DNA of 64,000 nt, taken from assembly GCA_964423205.1 (NCBI GenBank), contig CAYRDX010000015.1:1-64000 (forward strand), given 5' to 3'. The position numbers were made by a program, and so were the translations under genes. Each line of letters starts with the position of its first letter. Position 1 is the first letter of the stretch. The notes under the pieces are model-generated. The model was given only the letters and a program-made list of their open reading frames with translations, was not told the DNA's origin and did no database searches. The stretch comes from UBA6168 sp964423205. GTDB taxonomy: Bacteria; Bacteroidota; Bacteroidia; Chitinophagales; Saprospiraceae. Shown here piece by piece: positions 34,782 to 43,983 of the stretch.

Positions 34782-36293
34782 ATGAAAAAGCTCGCTCACA
34801 CATTATTCTTTCTGCTGGTATTTTCCGTCACGGCCAGTTTCGCACAAAAAGAGGATCAATCCAAAGCTCCCAAATTTGAGCCGGAGCCTGTACTTTCTGT
34901 AACGAAACACAGTCTAAAACTGACAGATGGTAAAGTAATCAACTACACCGCAAGTACCGGATACACCCTAATGAAAAACGAAGAAGGAGAGGCCAGGGCC
35001 AGAATATTTTCAATAGCCTACACACTTGATGGCGTTACTAACCCATCGACCCGGCCAATCACTTTTGCATTTAATGGAGGCCCCGGGTCCTCTTCTGTAT
35101 GGCTGCACATGGGAGCTCTTGGTCCAAAACGCATCGTAATGACAGACGAAGGTGCAGCCACTCCTCCACCTTATAAAATGGTGGATAATGAGTACTCATG
35201 GCTGGAATTCACTGACCTTGTTTTTATCGACCCTGTAATGACCGGTTTCAGTCGTCCTGCAGGTGGCACCGATAAAAAAGAGTTCACCGGATATTTGGAA
35301 GACCTTGAATCGGTTGGCGAGTTTATAAGATTGTACACCACCCGGAATGCACGTTGGAATTCACCTAAATTTCTGTCTGGTGAAAGTTATGGCACCACCA
35401 GGGCTAGTGGACTTTCCGGATTCCTGCAGGAGCGTTATGGAATGTTTCTGAATGGTTTGGTGCTTATTTCACACATCACCAATTTCCAGACCGCCAGATT
35501 TGGCATTGGAAACGACCTGCCTTATCCACTCTTCCTGCCTACTTATGCTGCCACTGCATGGTACCATAAAAAACTGTCACCTGAATACAGTTCCCTGCGA
35601 AAATTGCTCGATGAAGTAGAAGCCTTTGCGATGAATGAATACACTCTGGCGCTCATGAAAGGCGACCAATTGAGTGAAACTGAAAAAAGGGCCATTGCTG
35701 AAAAGTTGTCCCGGTATTTGGGTATTTCAGTTGATTATGCCCTTCAGGCAAATCTGCGTCCAGTCATTCATCGCTTTGTTAAAGAACTTCGACGCGATGA
35801 AGGCCTTACAGTTGGCAGGCTCGATTCCCGATTTACCGGAAAGGATTATGACGGGACAACAGACAGGTATGAATTTGACCCGAGCTACGATAAAGCTATC
35901 TACGGCCCATACACCATGGCAGTTTACGATCACATCAAACGCAACCTCAAATACGATAATGATATTCCTTATGAAATTCTGACTGGCAGGGTGCGCCCCT
36001 GGAATTACGACAATGTGCAAAACGAATACCTCAATGTCTCAGAAACCCTGCGACAGGCCATGCATAAAAACCCTTACATGAAGGTGCATGTCTGCAATGG
36101 GTACTTTGATTTGGCTACTCCCTATTTTGCGACAGAATATACCTTTAACCACATGTTTCTCGACCCTGCGTTGAAAGGGAATGTTTCCATGTCCTACTAT
36201 GAATCAGGGCACATGATGTACATCCACAAACCTTCCCTTATTCAAATGACTGTTGATGTAAGGAAGTTTTATGCAAATGCATTGAAACAATAA
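34782..36293 (+). CDS. S10 family serine carboxypeptidase
   Basis: 503 residues with signal peptide (MKKLAHTLFFLLVFSVTASFAQ). Family motifs: NGGPGSSSVWLHMGALGP (oxyanion region), SGESYGTTRASGL (nucleophile Ser), YFDLATPYFAT (Asp) and YESGHMMYIHKP (His). These enzymes remove C-terminal residues, best at acidic pH, and in bacteria are often periplasmic. With the DPP IV-like peptidase it points to a peptide-scavenging lifestyle. Confidence 0.92.
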   Translation: MKKLAHTLFFLLVFSVTASFAQKEDQSKAPKFEPEPVLSVTKHSLKLTDGKVINYTASTGYTLMKNEEGEARARIFSIAYTLDGVTNPSTRPITFAFNGGPGSSSVWLHMGALGPKRIVMTDEGAATPPPYKMVDNEYSWLEFTDLVFIDPVMTGFSRPAGGTDKKEFTGYLEDLESVGEFIRLYTTRNARWNSPKFLSGESYGTTRASGLSGFLQERYGMFLNGLVLISHITNFQTARFGIGNDLPYPLFLPTYAATAWYHKKLSPEYSSLRKLLDEVEAFAMNEYTLALMKGDQLSETEKRAIAEKLSRYLGISVDYALQANLRPVIHRFVKELRRDEGLTVGRLDSRFTGKDYDGTTDRYEFDPSYDKAIYGPYTMAVYDHIKRNLKYDNDIPYEILTGRVRPWNYDNVQNEYLNVSETLRQAMHKNPYMKVHVCNGYFDLATPYFATEYTFNHMFLDPALKGNVSMSYYESGHMMYIHKPSLIQMTVDVRKFYANALKQ

Positions 36294-36325
36294 CGATTCC
36301 TTGAAAATGAATTAGCTATAACGAA

Positions 36326-36358
36326 AAAGCCCCTGGCAAAATGACCGGGGGCTTTCTT
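36326..36358 (+). terminator. Terminator after the S10 peptidase gene
   Basis: AAAGCCCC, 13-base loop, GGGGGCTTT, then CTT. It lies between two convergent genes (S10 peptidase and superoxide dismutase). Confidence 0.75.
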
Positions 36359-36377
36359 ATGAAGTTAGTTTTATTGA

Positions 36378-37007
36378 TTATTTCATTGCACCCGGATTGG
36401 CTTCGTTGTAACGGCGTGATACTTCTTTCCAATTGATAACATTGAAAAATGCAGCTACATAGTCAGGCCGCCTGTTCTGATAGTTCAGATAGTAGGCATG
36501 TTCCCAAACGTCAATTCCCAAAACTGGAATTCCTTTTTCCTCAGCCACATCCATTAGCGGATTGTCCTGATTGGGAGTAGAAGTGATAAACAACTTATCG
36601 TTTTTATCAGTACACAACCAGGCCCAACCCGATCCAAAACGTGTACCTGCGGCACTTGTGAATTTCTGTTTGAAATTTTCAAAAGAACCAAAATCGCGGT
36701 TGATGGCTTTGGTAATGTTCAGTTGAGTGTCTGGCTCTCCACCTCCGTCTGGTGACATAATTTCCCAGAAAAGACAATGGTTGTAAAATCCTCCCCCATT
36801 ATTCCGTACAGCCATGCCGTGTTGGGAAATATTGGCGAGGATATCTTCAATTTTTTGTCCTTCAAGAGGAGTGTTTGCTATAGCAGCATTTAAGTTATTG
36901 GTATAACCAGCATGATGCTTACCATGATGGATCTCCATTGTACGTGCATCAATGTTTGGTTCTAAGGCATCGAGGCCATAAGGGAGGGCAGGAAGTTTAA
37001 ATGACAT
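36378..37007 (-). CDS. Superoxide dismutase (Fe/Mn family)
   Basis: 209 residues. Metal ligands are visible in MEIHHGKHHAGYTNNLN (first His), NNGGGFYNHCLFWEIMSP (second His), and VLGIDVWEHAYYLNYQNRR (Asp and third His). It converts superoxide to hydrogen peroxide and oxygen. Fe versus Mn preference cannot be settled from the residues I can see. No signal peptide: cytosolic. Confidence 0.95.
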   Translation of the reverse strand: MSFKLPALPYGLDALEPNIDARTMEIHHGKHHAGYTNNLNAAIANTPLEGQKIEDILANISQHGMAVRNNGGGFYNHCLFWEIMSPDGGGEPDTQLNITKAINRDFGSFENFKQKFTSAAGTRFGSGWAWLCTDKNDKLFITSTPNQDNPLMDVAEEKGIPVLGIDVWEHAYYLNYQNRRPDYVAAFFNVINWKEVSRRYNEANPGAMK

Positions 37008-37331
37008 AAGGTGTTAATTTTTTGCTCGCTTTCAATATGCAGAGGGATAATATGAGTGAGCCCTGAGGCCTGCTAAAACAACACGCTCTGAATACTGTAA
37101 GCTTATGTTTAGAAGAATGGCTGCGAAAGATAAGCAGATCAAAATCATTTGGAAAAACGCCAGACATGGCATTTTGTTTAAACACGAGCTTAACAAAAAT
37201 CACCCCATGTGCTGCCAGGCATAGCTTGTATTAAATGCAACATTTGCGAAGTTTGCCTGTAGTTTAAGAACTCCATGCATATTTAGAATGGAGTATGTAT
37301 ATCAAAGTCTAATTTCCAACAATAAATTATC
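37008..37331. other. Divergent intergenic region, no supported gene
   Basis: Separates the leftward superoxide dismutase gene from the rightward fumarase gene and must hold both promoters. One 35-codon plus-strand frame (37117-37224) is present but unsupported. I see no clear hairpin or TAnnTTTG element. Confidence 0.45.
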
Positions 37332-38729
37332 ATGCAATACCGAAAAGAAAAAGATAGCCTCGGGATAGTTGAAGTTCCGGCTGATGCCTACTGGGCAGCA
37401 CAAACTCAAAGGTCGATCATGAATTTTAAAATAGGTGGCCATCGAATGCCACCTGAAATTATCAGAGCTTTTGCCATACTCAAAAAGGCAGCTGCGTTGA
37501 CAAACCTCGACCTCGGAGTGCTGTCTGCTGAAAAAACAGAACTCATAGTAGCTGTTTGTGATGAAATTCTGGCTGGTAAACTCGATGAACAGTTCCCGCT
37601 CGTAGTATGGCAAACAGGCAGTGGTACACAAAGTAACATGAACCTCAACGAAGTCATCGCTAACCGTGGCCATGTTATTAAAGGGGGAAACCTTTTGGAT
37701 GAAAAGAAATTCCTCCATCCCAACGACGATGTCAACAAATCCCAATCCTCCAATGATACCTTCCCAACAGCAATGCATATTGCAGCTTACCAGATTCTGG
37801 TGGAGGTTACCATTCCGGGCATCACCAAGTTGCGCGATACGCTGAAAGTAAAGGCTGCACAATACATGAATATCGTCAAGATTGGCCGTACCCATTTGAT
37901 GGACGCCACTCCATTGACTCTTGGTCAGGAATTGTCAGGTTATGCAGCGCAATTGGATCAGGGTCTGAAAGCCATTGAGGCTACATTGCCGCACCTCGCT
38001 CAACTGGCCCTGGGAGGTACAGCCGTAGGTACCGGCCTCAATGCCCCTAAAGGTTATGCTGAAAAAGTAGCAGTAAAAATTGCAGATCTCACAAAACTGC
38101 CATTTGTAACTGCTCCCAATAAATTTGAATCACTCGCCGCACATGACGGCATCGTTGAGTCGCACGGGGCATTGAAAACCGTTGCCGTCTCACTGTTTAA
38201 GATTGCCCACGATATTCGTATGCTGGCTTCCGGCCCCCGTTGCGGAATCGGTGAAATCATCATTCCTGACAATGAACCTGGTTCTTCCATTATGCCCGGC
38301 AAAGTAAACCCAACACAGAATGAAGCTATGACTATGGCTATGGCCCAGGTTTTGGGAAATGATGTTGCAATCAACATTGGTGGAATGAATGGCCATTTTG
38401 AATTAAATGTCTTCAAGCCCCTCATGATATTCAATTTCCTGATGTCCGCACGATTGATAGGAGATGCTTGTGTCAGCTTCAACGATAACTGTGCAGTGGG
38501 AATCGAGCCCAATCGCGAGAAAATAAAATACAATCTCGACAACTCCCTGATGCTCGTAACTGCACTCAATACAAAAATCGGTTACGACAATGCAGCAGCC
38601 ATAGCAAAAAAGGCGCACAAAGAACACAAAACACTTAAAGCTGCTGCAATGGAACTGGGTTTGGTCACCTCGGAACAATTTGACGAGTGGGTCAAACCGG
38701 AGGAAATGGTTGGTGAAATGAAAATGTAA
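37332..38729 (+). CDS. fumC: Class II fumarate hydratase
   Basis: 465 residues, full length. Signature GSSIMPGKVNPTQNEAMTM is complete, and GSGTQSNMNLNEVIANRG plus GRTHLMDATPLTLGQE contain active-site residues. It interconverts fumarate and L-malate in the TCA cycle and needs no iron-sulfur cluster, unlike class I. Ends at a strong terminator. Confidence 0.97.
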   Translation: MQYRKEKDSLGIVEVPADAYWAAQTQRSIMNFKIGGHRMPPEIIRAFAILKKAAALTNLDLGVLSAEKTELIVAVCDEILAGKLDEQFPLVVWQTGSGTQSNMNLNEVIANRGHVIKGGNLLDEKKFLHPNDDVNKSQSSNDTFPTAMHIAAYQILVEVTIPGITKLRDTLKVKAAQYMNIVKIGRTHLMDATPLTLGQELSGYAAQLDQGLKAIEATLPHLAQLALGGTAVGTGLNAPKGYAEKVAVKIADLTKLPFVTAPNKFESLAAHDGIVESHGALKTVAVSLFKIAHDIRMLASGPRCGIGEIIIPDNEPGSSIMPGKVNPTQNEAMTMAMAQVLGNDVAINIGGMNGHFELNVFKPLMIFNFLMSARLIGDACVSFNDNCAVGIEPNREKIKYNLDNSLMLVTALNTKIGYDNAAAIAKKAHKEHKTLKAAAMELGLVTSEQFDEWVKPEEMVGEMKM

Positions 38730-38752
38730 TTTTTGTCTTGTCATTGTAAAAT

Positions 38753-38806
38753 AACCGGGATGCGCGATTAAATTTTCTGACTTCGCTGTATCCCGGTTGC
38801 TTTTTT
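38753..38806 (+). terminator. fumC terminator
   Basis: AACCGGGAT (38753-38761) pairs with ATCCCGGTT (38790-38798), followed by GCTTTTTT. The large loop has weak inner pairing. Confidence 0.8.
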
Positions 38807-38861
38807 CAAAAGGTGTACCTAAATTGAGGTCAGAAGATTTGAAACACGTACATCACTCCGA

Positions 38862-39761
38862 ATGAAGCTAGAGCGTTTCTTTCAATACCTCAAGTTCGAA
38901 AAACGATTCTCACAGCATACCCTATCTGCCTACCAGATTGATTTAGAGCAATTTTCTGTTTTTATATACTCATCCTTTGACCTGAACGAAGCTTCCCAGG
39001 TTGAAGCCCAGCATGTCAGGTCATGGATGGTTTCTCTCCTTCAGCAGGGTTTGACACCGAGATCAGTCAACCGGAAATTATCCAGTCTAAAGACCTACTA
39101 CAAATTTCTCCGTCAGCAAGGAGAGGTTGAAACCAACCCCATGTCCAAAATAATCGCTCCTAAAACAGGGAAAAGGCTACCAGTTTTTGTGAATGAAAAC
39201 AAAATGTCCGAGCTGTTCGAAAGGGCTGATTTTGGTGATGGTTACACCGGAACACGTGACCGGATTATTATGGAGTTATTCTATTGTACCGGTATGCGGC
39301 AATCTGAACTGATTGACCTGAAAACCAGAAGCATTCATTTTTCAAGCAATCAAATCAAAGTAAAGGGTAAAGGCAGTAAAGAAAGGCTCATACCCATCTC
39401 AAGGCAACTTACTCAACTATTGAAGGAATATATCGCTATCAGAGAAGAAACATTTCCTGATTCGGGTAGTCAAGATTTGCTATTAACAGCAAAAGGGAAA
39501 CCCTTGTACCGTTCCCTTGTTTATAAAATAGTGAAACATTACCTGTCGCTTGTTACAACTTTGGAACAACGCAGCCCCCATGTGCTTAGGCATTCCTTTG
39601 CTACACACCTATCAAACAGTGGAGCCGACCTAACTGCAATAAAAGAATTATTAGGGCATTCAAGTCTGGCATCTACTCAGGTTTACACCCATAATTCAAT
39701 CGAAAGGTTGCGCAAAGTATATGAACAGGCACATCCTAAAGCGAAAACAAAACCGGATTGA
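38862..39761 (+). CDS. Tyrosine recombinase XerC/XerD type
   Basis: 299 residues, the usual Xer length. N-terminal SAM-like core-binding domain (FFQYLKFEKRFSQHTLSAYQ) and C-terminal catalytic domain with CTGMRQSELIDL (first Arg), VKGKGSKERLIPI (Lys), PHVLRHSFATHL (His-Arg), LGHSSLASTQVYTH (His and nucleophile Tyr). It is chromosome-borne beside hpf and tuf, as is the housekeeping Xer of many Bacteroidetes, so resolution of chromosome dimers is the likely role. C versus D cannot be assigned. Confidence 0.93.
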   Translation: MKLERFFQYLKFEKRFSQHTLSAYQIDLEQFSVFIYSSFDLNEASQVEAQHVRSWMVSLLQQGLTPRSVNRKLSSLKTYYKFLRQQGEVETNPMSKIIAPKTGKRLPVFVNENKMSELFERADFGDGYTGTRDRIIMELFYCTGMRQSELIDLKTRSIHFSSNQIKVKGKGSKERLIPISRQLTQLLKEYIAIREETFPDSGSQDLLLTAKGKPLYRSLVYKIVKHYLSLVTTLEQRSPHVLRHSFATHLSNSGADLTAIKELLGHSSLASTQVYTHNSIERLRKVYEQAHPKAKTKPD

Positions 39762-39841
39762 TAAAATCTCCAACGCCCTGGACCATAAGGATGGAGTTTA
39801 TGAACCGGATACTATTTAATAACTGCTTAAATTGACTGTAT

Positions 39842-40150
39842 ATGAAAGTACACACCGAATCCGTTCAGTTCAAAGCTGACCAAAAATTGTTGAACTTTAT
39901 TGAAAAGAAGATGAATAAACTTGATGTTTTCTTTGACCGCATCATTGATGCAGATGTCAAGTTAAGGCTTGAAAATTCAGGACAGGTTAGAGACAAAATT
40001 GCAGAAGTAAGGTTACATGTACCTGGTCAAAGCCTTTTCGTCAAGGAAACTGAGAAAACTTTTGAATCTTCCATTGACAACGCAGTTGAAAATCTAAAAA
40101 GGCAATTGGTGAAATACAAGGAAAAAATGCGAATGCACCATGACGGCTAA
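39842..40150 (+). CDS. hpf: Ribosome hibernation-promoting factor, short form
   Basis: 102 residues: VHTESVQFKADQKLLNFIEKKMNKL, KLRLENSGQVRDKIAEVRLHVPGQ, then a charged last helix (LVKYKEKMRMHHDG). Corresponds to the HPF/YfiA (RaiA) domain that binds the decoding centre and silences ribosomes in stationary phase. The long-HPF C-terminal dimerisation domain is absent. It follows the Xer gene by 80 bases and could be cotranscribed. Confidence 0.88.
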   Translation: MKVHTESVQFKADQKLLNFIEKKMNKLDVFFDRIIDADVKLRLENSGQVRDKIAEVRLHVPGQSLFVKETEKTFESSIDNAVENLKRQLVKYKEKMRMHHDG

Positions 40151-40288
40151 TAACTTTCTGCCAATTCCAGGGCACATTTCGACAGGGCCTGCTTCACTTT
40201 GGAGCGGGCGCTGTCAATTTTGCAAACTCTGCTCTAAAGTTTTTTTAAAAAAAAGATAGAATTCTGATAGAGAAACCTGTGAAAAACC

Positions 40289-40296
40289 TACTTTTG
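40289..40296 (+). promoter_or_regulatory. Upstream -7 element of the tRNA-tuf cluster
   Basis: TACTTTTG matches TAnnTTTG; the -33 region is poor. First of two tandem candidates ahead of the tRNA genes. The rest of the gap 40151-40447 is A/T-rich and carries no gene. Confidence 0.45.
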
Positions 40297-40357
40297 CGCC
40301 TCCAAAAATTCAGGGGTAAAAAGAATTTTCAAAATTTTCTTTTTTTCTCAAAACGTC

Positions 40358-40365
40358 TATCTTTG
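40358..40365 (+). promoter_or_regulatory. Downstream -7 element of the tRNA-tuf cluster
   Basis: TATCTTTG matches TAnnTTTG, 82 bases before the first tRNA gene, preceded by a T-rich tract (TTTTC) at the -33 position. Confidence 0.55.
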
Positions 40366-40447
40366 CGAGCGCTTTTGAAAACCCCTTGATTTTTGAGGCG
40401 AAGTTCTTTGTAAAAATCTTTCAGATTAATATTTAATAGTTTTGTAA

Positions 40448-40520
40448 GCCAGTGTAGCTCAGTTGGTAGAGCAGCTGATTTGTAATCAGCTGGTCAGGGG
40501 TTCGAGTCCCTTCACTGGCT
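40448..40520 (+). tRNA. tRNA-Thr (anticodon TGT)
   Basis: 73 bases. Acceptor GCCAGTG/CACTGGC, D-arm GCTCAGTTGGTAGAGC, anticodon stem GCTGA/TCAGC with loop TTTGTAA (anticodon 40481-40483), T-loop TTCGAGT. The 3' CCA is not encoded. First gene of the tRNA cluster ahead of tuf. Confidence 0.96.
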
Positions 40521-40622
40521 CGGTTCAAATTTGACAGATTGTGAGTTGCAATGCGTGAATTCAGTTAAATGGCGATAAAGTCATCAACGATATACAGCTA
40601 ACTCCACACTGCAAACTGAATT

Positions 40623-40708
40623 GGGGGTGCGCCGAAGTGGGAGAGTCGGGGCAGACTGTAAATCTGTTGTCTATGGCTGAGTAGGTTCGAATCCTACCAC
40701 CCCCACCA
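40623..40708 (+). tRNA. tRNA-Tyr (anticodon GTA)
   Basis: Acceptor GGGGGTG/CACCCCC, long variable arm as in class II tRNAs, anticodon loop CTGTAAA (anticodon 40658-40660), T-loop TTCGAAT. The CCA end is encoded (40706-40708), unlike in the Thr-TGT, Gly and Trp genes nearby. Confidence 0.95.
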
Positions 40709-40712
40709 TGGT

Positions 40713-40795
40713 AGTTTGAAGGTTGAAGTTCGAAGTTTGTAGTTCTTCAAACTTCAAACTTCGAACTTCAAACTTCAAACTTCGAACTTCAAACT
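40713..40795. repeat. Paired-arm 7-bp repeat hairpin between tRNA genes
   Basis: The left arm (40713-40744) is built from GAAGTTT-like units; the right arm (40745-40795) has seven units of CTTCAAA or CTTCGAA. The arms are complementary, so the RNA folds into a long hairpin. No coding or tRNA homology. Confidence 0.75.
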
Positions 40796-40805
40796 AATAC
40801 AGAAT

Positions 40806-40878
40806 GCGGGCGTAGCTCAGTTGGTAGAGCATCAGCCTTCCAAGCTGAGGGTCGCGGGTTCGAGTCTCGTCGCCCGCT
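40806..40878 (+). tRNA. tRNA-Gly (anticodon TCC)
   Basis: 73 bases. Acceptor GCGGGCG/CGCCCGC, D-arm GCTCAGTTGGTAGAGC, anticodon loop CTTCCAA (anticodon 40839-40841), T-loop TTCGAGT. CCA not encoded. Confidence 0.96.
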
Positions 40879-40959
40879 CTGTTTATTTCTCTCGCTGTTT
40901 GATGTGCTTTTTTCTTTCAAAAAAGAACATCGGGCAGTGACAGACGTATTACGAAACGT

Positions 40960-41034
<75 letters not shown>

Positions 41035-41151
41035 CGAAATGAAGAGTTGAATTGATAAAAGCCGGCAGCCTATCGGTATTCATTTAACTCAATCATTCGG
41101 TGGATTAATATCCTTTTTTTCATTTACAAAAAGATTTTAAAACTTATTCCG

Positions 41152-42348
41152 ATGGCAAAAGAAATTTTTCAAAGAACGAAACCGCACGTCAATATTGGGA
41201 CGATAGGACACGTTGACCACGGCAAGACTACCTTAACCGCTGCCATCACCTATGTTTTGGCGGAGGATGGTCTTGCTAAGAAAACGGATTATGATTCTAT
41301 TGACGCTGCTCCAGAAGAAAAAGAGCGTGGTATTACTATTAACACAGCTCACGTAGAATATGAAACCAAGAACCGTCACTATGCACACGTTGACTGCCCT
41401 GGTCACGCTGACTATGTGAAGAACATGGTAACAGGTGCCGCTCAGATGGACGGTGCAATTATCGTTGTGGCTGCAACCGACGGTCCAATGCCTCAAACCC
41501 GTGAGCACATCCTTTTGGCTCGTCAGGTAGGTGTTCCTGCATTGGTTGTTTATATGAATAAAGTTGACCTTGTTGATGACCCCGAAATGTTGGAATTGGT
41601 TGAAATGGAGGTTCGTGAATTGCTGAGTCAGTACGAATTTGACGGCGACAACGCCGCTGTTGTTAAGGGCTCTGCGCTTAAAGCTCTGGAAGGAGAAGCT
41701 TCTGGTGTTGCTTCCATCCGTGAATTGATGGCTGCTGTTGACGAGAAAATTCCTGAGCCAGTTCGCGTAACTGACAAGCCGTTCCTCATGCCTATCGAGG
41801 ACGTATTCTCCATTACAGGCCGTGGTACTGTTGCTACTGGCCGTATTGAGCGTGGAGTTATTAAAGTTGGTGAGCCCGTTGAAATCATCGGTATGATGAG
41901 AGAAGGTGAGAAGCCTTTGACTTCTACCGTTACAGGTGTTGAGATGTTCCGTAAACTTCTTGACAGAGGTGAAGCTGGTGACAACGCCGGCATCCTTCTT
42001 CGCGGTATCGACAAAGATGAAATCCGCCGTGGTATGGTTATCTGTGCTCCTGGTTCCGTGAAGCCACACAAAAACTTCAAGTGCGAGGTTTACGTATTGA
42101 GCAAAGAAGAAGGTGGACGCCACACTCCGTTCTTTAACAACTACCGCCCACAGTTCTACTTCCGTACAACTGACGTGACTGGTGATGTTAAACTTCCAGA
42201 CGGTGTTGAAATGGTGATGCCTGGTGACAACGTGACACTGACTGTGAACCTGATCAACTCCATCGCAATGGAGAAAGGCCTTCGTTTCGCAATCCGTGAA
42301 GGTGGCCGTACAGTCGGCGCCGGTCAGGTAACTGAGATACTCGAGTAA
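41152..42348 (+). CDS. tuf: Elongation factor Tu
   Basis: 398 residues. G-domain motifs: GHVDHGKTT (P-loop), RGITI (switch I), DCPGHADY (switch II), NKVD and GSALK. Domains II and III follow. It carries aminoacyl-tRNA to the ribosome using GTP. Flanked by tRNA genes on both sides (Thr-GGT before, Trp after), the order conserved across much of the phylum. No other tuf copy is present in the window. Confidence 0.98.
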   Translation: MAKEIFQRTKPHVNIGTIGHVDHGKTTLTAAITYVLAEDGLAKKTDYDSIDAAPEEKERGITINTAHVEYETKNRHYAHVDCPGHADYVKNMVTGAAQMDGAIIVVAATDGPMPQTREHILLARQVGVPALVVYMNKVDLVDDPEMLELVEMEVRELLSQYEFDGDNAAVVKGSALKALEGEASGVASIRELMAAVDEKIPEPVRVTDKPFLMPIEDVFSITGRGTVATGRIERGVIKVGEPVEIIGMMREGEKPLTSTVTGVEMFRKLLDRGEAGDNAGILLRGIDKDEIRRGMVICAPGSVKPHKNFKCEVYVLSKEEGGRHTPFFNNYRPQFYFRTTDVTGDVKLPDGVEMVMPGDNVTLTVNLINSIAMEKGLRFAIREGGRTVGAGQVTEILE

Positions 42349-42423
42349 TACCTTTCGGTATATTGAAATACAGCGAAAGTTAAGCACTGCTTTTTGTGGT
42401 GCTTAACTTTTCGTCATGTTTAA

Positions 42424-42496
42424 ACGGGCGTAGCTCAACTGGCAGAGCGACGGTCTCCAAAACCGTAGGCTGAGGGTTCAAGTCCTTCCGCCCGTG
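42424..42496 (+). tRNA. tRNA-Trp (anticodon CCA)
   Basis: 73 bases. Acceptor ACGGGCG/CGCCCGT, D-arm GCTCAACTGGCAGAGC, anticodon stem ACGGT/ACCGT with loop CTCCAAA (anticodon 42457-42459), T-loop TTCAAGT. CCA is not encoded. Lies between tuf and secE, the usual place in bacteria. Confidence 0.96.
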
Positions 42497-42558
42497 CAAA
42501 TAAATAGATGGGGTCAAGAGCCAGTGAGGTGGTTTTTTGTACTCCCCAATAATTTAAA

Positions 42559-42753
42559 ATGGAAAAAATTAAACTCTACTTTCAGGAAAGTTACAGCGAG
42601 TTGGCAAATAAAGTGACCTGGCCAACGTGGTCCAACCTTCAAAGCACAACGGTTGTAGTTTTGGTTGGTATATTGATATTTACAGCTCTGGTATTCCTGA
42701 TGGATGCCATTTCAAAAGGAGTCCTGAACGAAGTTATTTATAAGCTTGGCTAA
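42559..42753 (+). CDS. secE: Preprotein translocase subunit SecE
   Basis: 64 residues with the amphipathic helix ESYSELANKVTWPTWSNLQS (conserved VTWP) and one membrane helix (TVVVLVGILIFTALVFLMDA). The short one-helix form is usual outside Gammaproteobacteria. Part of the SecYEG channel. Cotranscribed with nusG, 21 bases downstream. Confidence 0.95.
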   Translation: MEKIKLYFQESYSELANKVTWPTWSNLQSTTVVVLVGILIFTALVFLMDAISKGVLNEVIYKLG

Positions 42754-42774
42754 TTAGCCAAAACCAAGGACCTC

Positions 42775-43323
42775 ATGTCAGAAGAAAAAAAGTGGTACTC
42801 ACTACGGGTAATAAGCGGCAAGGAGAAGAAAATAAAGGAACGCGTTGAGCTTGAAATCAAGCGCAACGAGTGGGAAGACTTTATTACCCAGGTCATCGTG
42901 CCCACTGAAAAGGTTTACAAAATCCGCAGTGGTAAAAAGGTTATATCCGAAAGGAATATCCTTCCTGGTTACATACTGCTGGAAGCTATGCCTTCGAAAC
43001 TGACAGGTGAAGTGGTGCAGGCAATTGCTAATGTGCCCAACGTGATTCACTTTTTGGGCAAAAACACCCCAATACCTATGCAGCCTGCCGAAGCTAACAG
43101 GCTATTAGGCAAAGTTGATGAATCACAGGATGCCGGCGAACAAATGTTGGAACCGTTCCTCATTAATGAAACCGTGAAAATCATTGATGGACCGTTCACC
43201 GATTTTGTTGGCGACATCCAGGAAGTGAATGAGGAAAAGAAGAAGCTGAAAGTTATCGTGAAAATTTTTGGCCGAGGCACAGAGGTAGAGTTGAATTTTA
43301 TGCAAGTAGAAAAAGCACAGTAA
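42775..43323 (+). CDS. nusG: Transcription termination/antitermination factor NusG
   Basis: 182 residues: NGN domain (WYSLRVISGKEKKIKERVELE, later RNILPGYILLEA) and C-terminal KOW domain (VKIIDGPFTDFVGDIQEVNE). It binds the clamp helices of RNA polymerase and can contact Rho or S10. Directly after secE. Confidence 0.96.
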   Translation: MSEEKKWYSLRVISGKEKKIKERVELEIKRNEWEDFITQVIVPTEKVYKIRSGKKVISERNILPGYILLEAMPSKLTGEVVQAIANVPNVIHFLGKNTPIPMQPAEANRLLGKVDESQDAGEQMLEPFLINETVKIIDGPFTDFVGDIQEVNEEKKKLKVIVKIFGRGTEVELNFMQVEKAQ

Positions 43324-43336
43324 GTCAGCCCTTGTT

Positions 43337-43352
43337 CCCTGCTTATGCAGGG
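43337..43352 (+). promoter_or_regulatory. Hairpin in the rplK leader
   Basis: CCCTGC-TTAT-GCAGGG between nusG and rplK. In other bacteria L1 binds the leader of the rplK-rplA message; this site is a candidate for similar control but the L1-binding consensus was not verified. Confidence 0.35.
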
Positions 43353-43395
43353 TTACGCTTCCCGGAGGCTGCGAGTATTATAACACAATAGTAAA

Positions 43396-43836
43396 ATGGC
43401 AAAAGAAGTAGAATTTTTAATTAAGCTGCAAGCTAAGGGCGGACAAGCAAATCCAGCTCCTCCGATCGGTCCTGCTTTGGGTGCTAAAGGTGTGAACATC
43501 ATGGAATTCTGCAAGCGTTTCAACGCTGCTACGCAGGAAAAGATGGGAAAAATAATTCCCGTTCTTATTTCCGTGTACAAAGACAAGTCATTCGACTTCG
43601 TCATTAAGACTCCACCAGCAGCCGTTCAGCTAATTGAAGCTGCCAAAATAAAAGGTGGCTCTGCTGAACCCAACCGGACAAAAGTCGGATCAGTTTCCTG
43701 GGATCAGGTGCGCACTATTGCTGAAGACAAAATGGTTGATTTGAATTGTTTTACCATTGATTCTGCAATGCGCATGGTTGCAGGTACTGCACGCAGTATG
43801 GGCTTGAAAGTAGAAGGTGGTAAAGCACCTAATTAA
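43396..43836 (+). CDS. rplK: 50S ribosomal protein L11
   Basis: 146 residues: LQAKGGQANPAPPIGPALG (Pro-rich switch), TPPAAVQLIEAAKIKGGS, then a C-terminal 23S rRNA-binding domain ending MGLKVEGGK. Component of the GTPase-associated centre with L10/L12. Followed by a repeat hairpin before rplA. Confidence 0.97.
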   Translation: MAKEVEFLIKLQAKGGQANPAPPIGPALGAKGVNIMEFCKRFNAATQEKMGKIIPVLISVYKDKSFDFVIKTPPAAVQLIEAAKIKGGSAEPNRTKVGSVSWDQVRTIAEDKMVDLNCFTIDSAMRMVAGTARSMGLKVEGGKAPN

Positions 43837-43919
43837 GGATTGAGGACTGAAGGACTGAAGGATTAAAGGACTGAATTTTATCAACTTAAATACCTCAATC
43901 CTTCAATCCCTCAATCCTT
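43836..43919. repeat. Paired-arm 8-bp repeat hairpin between rplK and rplA
   Basis: Left arm (43836-43875) AAGGATTGAGG plus GACTGAAG-type units; right arm (43893-43919) CTCAATCC-TTCAATCC-CTCAATCC. Arms complementary, forming a long hairpin right at the rplK stop codon. Confidence 0.7.
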
Positions 43920-43983
43920 GTAAACGAAGGGAGCCTTTCCGGTAAAGATCGGCGGGCGCTAATTACCTCAAAATTTTTTTAAC

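Noticed and set aside
37117..37224. 35-codon plus-strand frame between superoxide dismutase and fumC
   Set aside because: Short and without recognised homology or start signals; could be real but unsupported.
40713..40795. Possible CRISPR-like array
   Set aside because: The repeat unit is 7 bp with no spacers, and the arms are complementary; it is a simple-repeat hairpin.
41233..42387. 384-codon frame antisense to tuf
   Set aside because: A codon-usage shadow of a highly expressed, biased gene; the translated sequence has no recognisable domain.
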